5,475 nucleotides of DNA. Source: Nitrosotalea sp. (GTDB lineage Archaea; Thermoproteota; Nitrososphaeria; Nitrososphaerales; Nitrosopumilaceae). Shown one piece after another: positions 1-5,475 of this stretch; positions within the stretch are counted from its first letter, which is position 1; each line of letters begins with the position of its first letter. The notes beneath the pieces were generated by a model. That model worked only from the letters and a program-made list of their open reading frames with translations. It did not search any database and had not been told where the DNA came from. A program made the position numbers and the translations under genes. The stretch covers positions 1 to 5,475 of the forward strand of contig JAKEIJ010000044.1 in the NCBI GenBank assembly GCA_022545805.1, read 5' to 3'.

Positions 1-839
1 AAGTATGTTGTTACGTGATATTGTAAAAGATCAACCAAGTCTTGTACTATAAGTGGAGGTGTTCCAGCTTCCTTACTTTCTTTGAGTCTTTGATTTACTC
101 TAATGATATCAACTAATTTGTGAGTTAGATCATCTTCAGATCTGATTCCAGTCTCTAGAATGATGGAAGGTCGTACTGTAACTGGAGGAACTGGCAAGAC
201 TTGCAGGATAAACCACTCCGGTCTTGCGGTGGTAGGATCATATCCTAACAACTTGAGATCTTCATCAATCATGTGTGAAAATCTTTCACGGATTGTAATT
301 GGCAATAATCTGTTTTCACCAAGCTCAGTTCTTTCGATGAAAATTGTTGGTTTTGTAAATATCAACTCATATTGTGATTTGCCACAATGAGGACATGTTT
401 TTTCTTTCTTGGCTCTTTCAATTATTTCAGTAGGAATGTGTTTGATTGAAATGACAGTGTATGCTGCTTCCTTTTTCATAATTTGGTGATATTCTTCTAG
501 TTCTTCTTGTGGAATTTTTAGTCTGGCGCATGATCTACACGTAGTCAACAAAAGTTTGTAGATGTTGTCTATGAATGCAATATGTAAGACAGGCTCTGCA
601 AGTTCGATGTGGCCAAAGTGACCAGGACATCTTGCAGCAGTGTTTCCACATGTAAGACATTTTTGACCTGGTTCAAGGGTACCAAGTCTTCCATCCATCA
701 ATCCACCCTGAACTGACATTCCATCTTCATCATAAGTTTCAGGGGCAGTGATTTCAGCAACGGAGTATTTTCTAATTTCTGTCGGAGACCATACAGAGAA
801 CTTTATTCCATCGATTACTTTTATTGTTTCAAGTGCCAT
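1..839 (-). CDS. rpoA1: DNA-directed RNA polymerase subunit A' (or N-terminal part of an unsplit A subunit), 5' part only
   Basis: This is the largest-subunit homologue (Rpb1/beta' family) of the archaeal RNA polymerase, which helps form the clamp and active centre. The ATG lies at 839-837 and 279 codons can be read without a stop before the gene leaves the window, so only the N-terminal clamp region is visible. Two zinc sites are intact: C61, C64, C71 with H74/H77 (CLTC...CPGHFGH), and the paired cysteines C101/C104 and C149/C152 (CRSC...CPHC). A conserved family stretch, PEWFILQVLPVPPVTVRPS, follows at about residues 208-226. The start overlaps the rpoB stop by one base (TAATG), and an AAAGGAGA ribosome-binding site inside the rpoB tail supports it. 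The active-site aspartate motif lies beyond the window. From family knowledge, most archaea split this subunit into A' and A'', while Thaumarchaeota are reported to have it fused; the visible part cannot tell which. Confidence 0.97.
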   Translation of the reverse strand, partial: MALETIKVIDGIKFSVWSPTEIRKYSVAEITAPETYDEDGMSVQGGLMDGRLGTLEPGQKCLTCGNTAARCPGHFGHIELAEPVLHIAFIDNIYKLLLTTCRSCARLKIPQEELEEYHQIMKKEAAYTVISIKHIPTEIIERAKKEKTCPHCGKSQYELIFTKPTIFIERTELGENRLLPITIRERFSHMIDEDLKLLGYDPTTARPEWFILQVLPVPPVTVRPSIILETGIRSEDDLTHKLVDIIRVNQRLKESKEAGTPPLIVQDLVDLLQYHVTTY

Positions 840-3800
840 TATACTCTCTCCTTTATCAAGAGTCTTGGTGCCACATCAAGGCTCATCATTTCTTGTAGAA
901 GCAGTTTAAACGCATATGCAACAGAGATTGATGTAACTTTTGCCTTGTCACCACAGACTCTGCATACAAATCTTCTCTGTTTGATATCATAATAAGAAAC
1001 CAACCCACATCTTTCGCAGATGTAAATATCCGCCTTGTCAGATTCATCAAGCAATCTATCTTTTAACATCATTGATGCACCGTATGCAATAAGACAGTCT
1101 CTTTCCATTTCACCAAATCTTAAACCTCCACCTCTTGCACGTCCTTCAGTTGGCTGTTTGGTCAACATCTGTACTTGACCTCTTGCTCTTGCATGAATCT
1201 TATCTGCAACCATGTGGTGAAGTTTTTGATAATATACAACTCCTATGAACACATCTACTGCAAATGGTTTTCCTGTTCTCCCATCATACATTACTTCTTT
1301 TCCAGAATACTTGAATCCATTTTGTTCCAGAACACCTTTGACATCTTCAAGTTTTTCTCCAACAAAAGCAGATCCGTCCATTTTGCTTCCACGTAATGCA
1401 GCAGCTTTTCCGGTTACAGATTCCAAGAACATTCCAACTGTCATTCTAGACGGGAAAGCATGAGGATTAATCAAGACATCTGGAACAACGCCATCTGCAG
1501 TATATGGAAGGTCTTCTTGGTTAACAAGTAATCCAACAACACCCTTTTGTCCGTGTCGTGATGCAAATTTATCACCGATTTCTGGAATTCGTAAATCTCT
1601 AACTCTAATCTTGTACATTCTTCCACCATCATGAGATTGAGTCATGACAACAGTGTCAACAACTCCATTTTCAGACGGTCTGACACCGATTGAAGTATCT
1701 CTTCTGTACGGTCCTTTTACTTCAAATTCTCGATACTCTTCCATAAATCGTGGCGGACTTGTTTTTCCAATCAGTATATCACCACCCTGTGCTGTAGATT
1801 CAGTTGCAATAACTCCATCTTCTTCTAATAATCTGTATGCCTTGTCTCCTCTAAATCCACGAATATTTCCTTCTGCAGTTGGAATTTCAAAGTTATCCCT
1901 CATGCCTCCAGGATATTGTTTTGCTTCAGCTTCATAGATTCTGTAGAAGAATGTTCTTCCAAGACCTCTGTCAATTGAGGACTTGCTCAATACAATAGCG
2001 TCTTCAATGTTATATCCGTCAAACGGTAATACTGCAACAACACAATTTTGACCAGCAGGTCTGTCCTCTAACCCTAGAAGACCCATTGCTTTTGTATTAA
2101 CAATTGGAGTTTGTGGATACAACATCAAGTGTTGTCTGACATAGGTACTTGCATTCATCAGAGGTGTTGAAAATCCAAGACTTTGTTTTGCCATTGCAGA
2201 TTCGTATGTATTTCTAGGAGACTGGTTATGTTCAGGATATGGAATTATTGATGCACCAGCACCCAAGATTGCGGATGGGAATACTTCCATGTGAGTGTGT
2301 TTTTTGATGTCAGTCTCATCAATTGCAATGTAAGAGTTTTCTTCCTCGTTAGCATCTACTAGCTCAATTATTCCCATATGCAACAAATCTGTCCATGAAA
2401 GGAATTTTTTGCTTACCTTGTCGATTAATTCCTGAGTTAGGAGAATTTTATTATCTTTTATTACAATAAGAGGACGCAAAACTCTCCCAGCATTACAATT
2501 AACATAAAGTCGTTTAGTGGAGCCTTCAAAGCTAGATTGATACAAGAATATTCCAACGTGTGGATGAATCTTGAAGTTTCTTCTAAGATCTCTTAGAGAG
2601 TCAACAAGTCGTTGTCCATCCTTAAAGTATCCAATCAATCGACCATCGACAAAAACTCTAGTACCTTCTTTTTTCAGTTCATCTTTTGCATCAGAGACAT
2701 AAGTTACTCCTAAGTCATAGAGTTTCTCGATTATATCCTCAGATGGAACATTAACGGAAATTATTGCAGATAAAGCTAAATTCTTTACTAATCCACAATT
2801 TGATCCCTCAGGAGTCTCACTTGGGCATATTCTACCAAAATGAGTAGCATGAAGATCTCTTGCTTCAAAGTTTGGCTGGCTTCGGCTCAATGGTGATTGA
2901 ATTCTTCTTAGATGGCTTATGGTTGAAAGATAATTAGTTCTATCAAGAAGTTGAGTTACACCAACTCTACCTCTTCCCCAATTTCCAGTTGCAATAGCAT
3001 TATTCATTTTATCAGTAACAATTCCAGGTCTAACAGCAGCTGCTACTGCGTTGATACCTCTTTTTTGACCTGATCTTTCTAGTTGGTATTTCATGTCCCG
3101 GACAAGATTTCTAAATGCGGTTCTGAAAAGATCAGCAAGCATTTGACCTGCAAATTTTATTACTTTATTTCCATAGTGATCTTTATCATCGGTTGCAATC
3201 CAGCCCAATTTTAGCTCGATTAATTTGCAAGTAGCTTCTCCTAGAAATAGTGCTTTTTCTTTTCTATTATCAGGATGTTTTCCAAGATGTGGAAGAAGTC
3301 CCCAATCAAGCAATGTTTCAGCTCTTTTTATCTGGAATTCTTCAAGCATACCAGGTGCAATTCTTTTACTAATGTAGACTATGGCATCTTTTGCAGTGGG
3401 CACATCACCTGATTTTTCAAACGAGCCTTCAAGTTCATCTTGAATGTCATCCACTAGTGATACAGAAGCAGCTATTTCCCTATCAGATTCAAGACCTAAT
3501 GCGCGCATTAAAGTAACTACTGGAATATCAACAGGAGAACCTGGAATCTTTGCAACGATAAGACCATCATTTTTCATTATTAATTCTAATTTTGCACGAT
3601 AACCAACAATAGAAGAGTAAACCTTTGCCTTGAAAACAGTGTTACCGCCAACAGTTTCTCTATCCACAATAATTTTGTTATAAGAAAGATCTTCTAATCC
3701 TACTATGACTCGCTCAGAACCATTGATGATAAAATAACCGCCAGGATCACTTGGATCCTCACCATGCTCTACTAATTTTTGCTCAGAAAGATTATGTAAT

Positions 3801-4186
3801 ATGCAAGCATTAGAGCGGACCATGACCGGCATGTCTCCGATGTGAATATACCTAGATTCGAGAATTTTTCCGTCTTCGACAACACTTGCTTCAAGCATTA
3901 TAGGAGATGCATATGTGACATTTCTTAGTCGTGCCTCCATTGGGGCAATATGAGTAATAGAACCGTCAAGTTCCATCATACGTGGCTGTTGAAGTTTTAC
4001 TTTGCCAAGTTGAATCTTGTATGGATATTCTGCACTTTCAATTTCAATCTGTCCTACTTCATCAATAATACTTTGAAGTCCCCTTTCAAGGAATTCATCA
4101 TATGAGTTTAGATGTTGTCTTGCAATTCCTTCTCTTTTTAGTATATCTTGAATGATAGGCCAGCGTTTGTTTGAAATGTTTGCCAT
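839..4186 (-). CDS. rpoB: DNA-directed RNA polymerase subunit B (single, unsplit), 1115 residues
   Basis: This is the second-largest RNA polymerase subunit (Rpb2/beta family), forming one side of the active-site cleft. The 1115-residue length fits a full-length archaeal B, rather than the separate B'' and B' of many Euryarchaeota. Visible motifs in order are GYFIINGSERV in the N-terminal lobe; GNWGRGRVGVTQLLDRTNYL and GRICPSETPEGSNCGL (451-466), the fork/active-centre region; DGYNIEDA (723-730), with the acidic pair E728/D729 near the catalytic centre; the family signature GDKFASRHGQKG (871-882); the hybrid-binding segment TKQPTEGRARGGGLRFGEMERD (1009-1030, with R1016-R1018 and E1026-D1030); and a C-terminal zinc site at C1057, C1060, C1075 and C1078. 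No key residue is missing. Both neighbours are RNA polymerase genes: its ATG overlaps the rpoH TAA by one base and its TAA overlaps the A-subunit ATG by one base, so it is expressed from the rpoH promoter as part of one operon. Confidence 0.99.
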   Translation of the reverse strand: MANISNKRWPIIQDILKREGIARQHLNSYDEFLERGLQSIIDEVGQIEIESAEYPYKIQLGKVKLQQPRMMELDGSITHIAPMEARLRNVTYASPIMLEASVVEDGKILESRYIHIGDMPVMVRSNACILHNLSEQKLVEHGEDPSDPGGYFIINGSERVIVGLEDLSYNKIIVDRETVGGNTVFKAKVYSSIVGYRAKLELIMKNDGLIVAKIPGSPVDIPVVTLMRALGLESDREIAASVSLVDDIQDELEGSFEKSGDVPTAKDAIVYISKRIAPGMLEEFQIKRAETLLDWGLLPHLGKHPDNRKEKALFLGEATCKLIELKLGWIATDDKDHYGNKVIKFAGQMLADLFRTAFRNLVRDMKYQLERSGQKRGINAVAAAVRPGIVTDKMNNAIATGNWGRGRVGVTQLLDRTNYLSTISHLRRIQSPLSRSQPNFEARDLHATHFGRICPSETPEGSNCGLVKNLALSAIISVNVPSEDIIEKLYDLGVTYVSDAKDELKKEGTRVFVDGRLIGYFKDGQRLVDSLRDLRRNFKIHPHVGIFLYQSSFEGSTKRLYVNCNAGRVLRPLIVIKDNKILLTQELIDKVSKKFLSWTDLLHMGIIELVDANEEENSYIAIDETDIKKHTHMEVFPSAILGAGASIIPYPEHNQSPRNTYESAMAKQSLGFSTPLMNASTYVRQHLMLYPQTPIVNTKAMGLLGLEDRPAGQNCVVAVLPFDGYNIEDAIVLSKSSIDRGLGRTFFYRIYEAEAKQYPGGMRDNFEIPTAEGNIRGFRGDKAYRLLEEDGVIATESTAQGGDILIGKTSPPRFMEEYREFEVKGPYRRDTSIGVRPSENGVVDTVVMTQSHDGGRMYKIRVRDLRIPEIGDKFASRHGQKGVVGLLVNQEDLPYTADGVVPDVLINPHAFPSRMTVGMFLESVTGKAAALRGSKMDGSAFVGEKLEDVKGVLEQNGFKYSGKEVMYDGRTGKPFAVDVFIGVVYYQKLHHMVADKIHARARGQVQMLTKQPTEGRARGGGLRFGEMERDCLIAYGASMMLKDRLLDESDKADIYICERCGLVSYYDIKQRRFVCRVCGDKAKVTSISVAYAFKLLLQEMMSLDVAPRLLIKERV
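847..854 (-). promoter_or_regulatory. Ribosome-binding site for the RNA polymerase A subunit gene
   Basis: The minus strand reads AAAGGAGA here, ending 7 bases before the ATG at 839. It lies within the last codons of rpoB (the Lys-Glu-Arg of its C-terminus). It complements the archaeal 16S rRNA 3' end and matches the site in front of rpoH exactly, so it fixes the start and allows independent initiation as well as coupling to rpoB. Confidence 0.75.
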
Positions 4187-4437
4187 TATTCTTCCACCAC
4201 GTACCTATAGTACAGACTCTCACCAGCAGTAGGACTCTTTCTTGTAATTTTTATCATATCACCAGGCTTTACCCCCAGACCTCTGATAGCTGGATCGCTC
4301 ACATAGATCAATGGCATTTCAGTTGGCTTGGTGTGATATTTTTCAAGAACTTTCTCTGCTTCGTCTTTATTCATTATCTCATGTTTTGGAACATAGATAT
4401 GATCTGGAATGAGTATTTTCTCTTTTTTACTTATCAT
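4186..4437 (-). CDS. rpoH: DNA-directed RNA polymerase subunit H, 83 residues
   Basis: This is the small archaeal RNA polymerase subunit homologous to the C-terminal domain of eukaryotic Rpb5, which sits at the lower jaw of the enzyme. The 83-residue length is typical. The family core is clear: VPKHEIM near residues 16-22, then VSDPAIRGLGVKPGDMIKI in the middle, and RKSPTAGESLYYRYVV near the C-terminus. The SDPA, GxKPGD and RxSPTAGxxxYYR elements are the characteristic ones. The ATG at 4437 is supported by an AAAGGAGA site 8 bases upstream; another ATG at 4459 is out of frame. This is the first gene of the rpoH-rpoB-rpoA operon, the usual archaeal order, and its TAA shares a base with the rpoB ATG. 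The first few residues (MISKKEKIL) are charged and poorly conserved in the family, which is normal. Confidence 0.98.
   Translation of the reverse strand: MISKKEKILIPDHIYVPKHEIMNKDEAEKVLEKYHTKPTEMPLIYVSDPAIRGLGVKPGDMIKITRKSPTAGESLYYRYVVEE
4195..4198 (-). promoter_or_regulatory. Weak ribosome-binding site for rpoB
   Basis: The minus strand reads GGTG (within GTGGTGGAAG) 8 bases before the rpoB ATG, inside the last codons of rpoH. GGTG is part of the archaeal Shine-Dalgarno consensus GGAGGTGA, but the match is short and the bases also encode conserved RpoH valines, so it could be incidental. Coupling through the TAATG overlap may matter more here. Confidence 0.4.
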
Positions 4438-4445
4438 GTTTAAAA

Positions 4446-4453
4446 TCTCCTTT
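4446..4453 (-). promoter_or_regulatory. Ribosome-binding site for rpoH
   Basis: The minus strand reads AAAGGAGA, ending 8 bases before the rpoH ATG. It is the strongest Shine-Dalgarno match in the window and decides the rpoH start. It implies that rpoH is translated from a leadered message, unlike the divergent gene. Confidence 0.8.
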
Positions 4454-4510
4454 GAACATTAGCTGTAAACGTATGACTAATCCACAAACTAAGATGCATC
4501 CACCGAGAGG

Positions 4511-4525
4511 TTAATATATATCTAA
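4511..4525 (-). promoter_or_regulatory. Candidate TATA element of the rpoH-rpoB-rpoA operon
   Basis: On the minus strand this reads TTAGATATATATTAA, the most TATA-like stretch upstream of rpoH. Archaeal transcription starts about 25 bases downstream of the TATA centre, which would place it near 4490 and give a 5' leader of about 50 bases containing the AAAGGAGA site. The upstream bases (CCAA) are a plausible but weak BRE. The alternating AT core is palindromic, so it could bind TBP in either orientation. The position is inferred and no start site can be seen directly. Confidence 0.5.
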
Positions 4526-4570
4526 TTGGAAGCGTACCAAAATTAGCATCTTTTGTCAATAATTTTTTCC

Positions 4571-4583
4571 GCAACTTTAAATA
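4571..4583 (+). promoter_or_regulatory. BRE/TATA promoter of the PEFG-CTERM gene, implying a leaderless transcript
   Basis: The plus strand reads GCAACTTTAAATA, a good match to the archaeal arrangement of purine-N-A-A (BRE) followed by a TTTAAATA TATA box. The TATA centre (about 4579) is about 29 bases before the A of the ATG at 4609. Usual archaeal spacing then places the transcription start at or within a few bases of the start codon. The bases just before the ATG (TCAACCAAG) have no Shine-Dalgarno motif, which agrees with leaderless translation. Confidence 0.65.
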
Positions 4584-4608
4584 GCAAAAAAAATCACTTT
4601 CAACCAAG

Positions 4609-5475
4609 ATGAGTACTCGCTTTAAAGGATTTGCGTTACTTGCAATTCTAGTCTGCTCCATAGGGATAGTACCTGTTTTTGCTTCCCCAGCTCTCTTGAA
4701 TGATACAAGTGCAAATCCTACAAGTGTTACATCTGGAAATACCGGTGAAATCACCGTAACAACTGACAAGGCATCATACAATGATGGAGACAAGGTTACA
4801 ATATCAGGTAGTACACAAGACTACATTTCTGGTACACCGATCACGGTCAGGATCATTAGCCCAATAGGAAATCTTGTCAAGGTTGATCAGGTAGATCTAG
4901 GATCTGACAGAACCTTTTCAACATCCATAACTGCTACAGGTGTTCTCTGGCAAGAAGCTGGAGCATACACCGTAAAAGTACAATTCGGTAGTGCAGCCAG
5001 AACAGCTCAAACAACCTTCCAATTCTCTGGATCAAGTGGTAACGGTCAAGGAGGAAACACCATAAAAGTTGATGGTACAGACCTTTCTGTAAAATACAGT
5101 ATAACCAATGGTAAAGTCCTTGGCATAAAGGCTGATATCCAGTCAAAATCACTTATTGTGTCAATACAGACTACTGGAGATGGAGTATTAACAATAACAC
5201 TCCCAAGAGCACTGATTAATGCAACACTACCATCAACTGGTCAAGATGACAAATACTATGTACTAGTAGACGGTCAGGAAGCTGATTTCCAAGAGACTAG
5301 CACTACAACAACCGATAGAACTCTATCAATTCCATTTACAGACGGAACTGAAGAAATAGAGATAATCGGTACACAGATAGTTCCAGAGTTTGGCCCAATC
5401 GCAGCTCTAGTACTTGCAATTGCAATAATATCAATAATTGCAGTGTCAGCAAAGACTGGACTAAGATTTATGCCA
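4609..5475 (+). CDS. Secreted PEFG-CTERM surface protein of unknown function, 3' end cut by window
   Basis: The open frame runs 289 codons to the window edge without a stop. Residues 1-25 form a Sec-type signal peptide: basic start (R4, K6), hydrophobic core, and likely cleavage at VFA|S after residue 25. A Thr/Ser-rich stretch leads into a beta-sandwich-like domain at about 48-140, starting TTDKASYNDGDKVTISG and closing with GAYTVKVQF, a pattern common in extracellular proteins of this phylum. A GSSGNGQGG linker (141-149) follows, then a second beta-rich module (151-255). The end is VPEFG (258-262), a hydrophobic membrane segment (about 263-281) and basic residues (K282, R286). This tripartite tail is the PEFG-CTERM signal, thought to be processed by an archaeosortase-type enzyme. 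Sequons at N31 and N204 could be glycosylated. The protein probably sits on the outer face of the membrane or S-layer; its function is unknown. I recognise no enzyme motif. Only a few residues appear to be missing. Confidence 0.93.
   Translation, partial: MSTRFKGFALLAILVCSIGIVPVFASPALLNDTSANPTSVTSGNTGEITVTTDKASYNDGDKVTISGSTQDYISGTPITVRIISPIGNLVKVDQVDLGSDRTFSTSITATGVLWQEAGAYTVKVQFGSAARTAQTTFQFSGSSGNGQGGNTIKVDGTDLSVKYSITNGKVLGIKADIQSKSLIVSIQTTGDGVLTITLPRALINATLPSTGQDDKYYVLVDGQEADFQETSTTTTDRTLSIPFTDGTEEIEIIGTQIVPEFGPIAALVLAIAIISIIAVSAKTGLRFMP
5380..5475 (+). other. PEFG-CTERM sorting signal
   Basis: This codes for the C-terminal tripartite signal: the VPEFG motif, about 19 hydrophobic residues rich in Ala, Ile and Leu, and a tail beginning with K282 and containing R286. 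Such signals in Nitrososphaerota are assigned to archaeosortase-family processing by analogy with PGF-CTERM and PEP-CTERM systems. No archaeosortase gene is in the window, so the processing enzyme must be encoded elsewhere. The tail continues past the window edge. Confidence 0.88.

Larger units (their letters stand above)
4438..4608. other. Divergent intergenic region between rpoH and the PEFG-CTERM gene
   Basis: This 171-base AT-rich gap separates two genes transcribed away from each other and holds a promoter for each direction. The 8-base palindrome GATGCATC (4493-4500) and a 7-base inverted repeat AAGATGC/GCATCTT (4491-4497 and 4546-4552) flank the rpoH TATA candidate. Repeats this short are expected by chance in such a stretch. 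No RNA gene or terminator is visible. Confidence 0.7.

Noticed and set aside
160..390. 76-codon plus-strand frame
   Set aside because: It is antisense to the A-subunit gene, whose frame is continuous and carries intact zinc motifs there.
1175..1937. Several plus-strand frames of 72-97 codons inside rpoB
   Set aside because: All are antisense to highly conserved RpoB motifs (signature and hybrid-binding regions), lack promoter or ribosome-binding signals, and have compositions expected from reading conserved coding DNA backwards.
4171..4443. 90-codon plus-strand frame antisense to rpoH
   Set aside because: rpoH is unmistakable on the other strand. The peptide is rich in aromatic residues as expected from reverse-reading AT-rich coding DNA, and no upstream signal supports it.
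4639..4662. Possible lipobox around C16 of the PEFG-CTERM protein
   Set aside because: The cysteine sits inside the hydrophobic core preceded by ILV, not by the small residue a lipobox needs, and a normal VFA|S cleavage site follows at residue 25.
4440..4793. 117-codon minus-strand frame covering the intergenic region and the start of the PEFG-CTERM gene
   Set aside because: It lies antisense to the signal peptide and first domain of a well-supported gene, runs across both promoters, has no ribosome-binding site and shows no family resemblance.
4934..5152. 72-codon minus-strand frame inside the PEFG-CTERM gene
   Set aside because: It is a shadow of the beta-rich coding sequence on the plus strand, with no ribosome-binding site and no recognisable domain.

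Overview
The window reads as a chromosomal segment of an ammonia-oxidising archaeon of the Nitrososphaerota (Thaumarchaeota), most likely Nitrosopumilus-like. Three observations support this: archaeal-type RNA polymerase subunits in the order rpoH-rpoB-rpoA, a B subunit encoded as one unsplit gene, and a secreted protein ending in a PEFG-CTERM sorting signal, which is typical of this phylum. The DNA is AT-rich throughout. The archaeal promoter and ribosome-binding signals also fit.

Layout: positions 1-4437 carry three tightly packed minus-strand genes, transcribed right to left. They are rpoH (4186-4437, complete), rpoB (839-4186, complete) and the 5' part of the RNA polymerase A'/A subunit gene (up to 839; it leaves the window at position 1). 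Both junctions are TAATG, where the stop and the next start share one base, so this is a single operon with probable translational coupling. rpoH and the A-subunit gene have the same ribosome-binding site, AAAGGAGA, and rpoB has a weaker GGTG.

A 171-base divergent intergenic region (4438-4608) holds a promoter for each direction. The minus-strand TATA-like element would give rpoH a leader of about 50 bases with a Shine-Dalgarno site. The plus-strand BRE/TATA lies so close to its ATG that the message should be leaderless or nearly so.

From 4609 to the right edge runs a plus-strand gene for a secreted, probably surface-anchored protein. It has a signal peptide, a beta-sandwich-like N-terminal domain, a short Gly/Ser linker, a C-terminal beta-rich module, then VPEFG, a membrane segment and a basic tail. 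The window cuts it off after residue 289, almost certainly only a few codons before its stop.

The RNA polymerase genes are housekeeping genes with the key motifs intact. The PEFG-CTERM protein is the least characterised element. I see no mobile element, CRISPR array, RNA gene or clear terminator.
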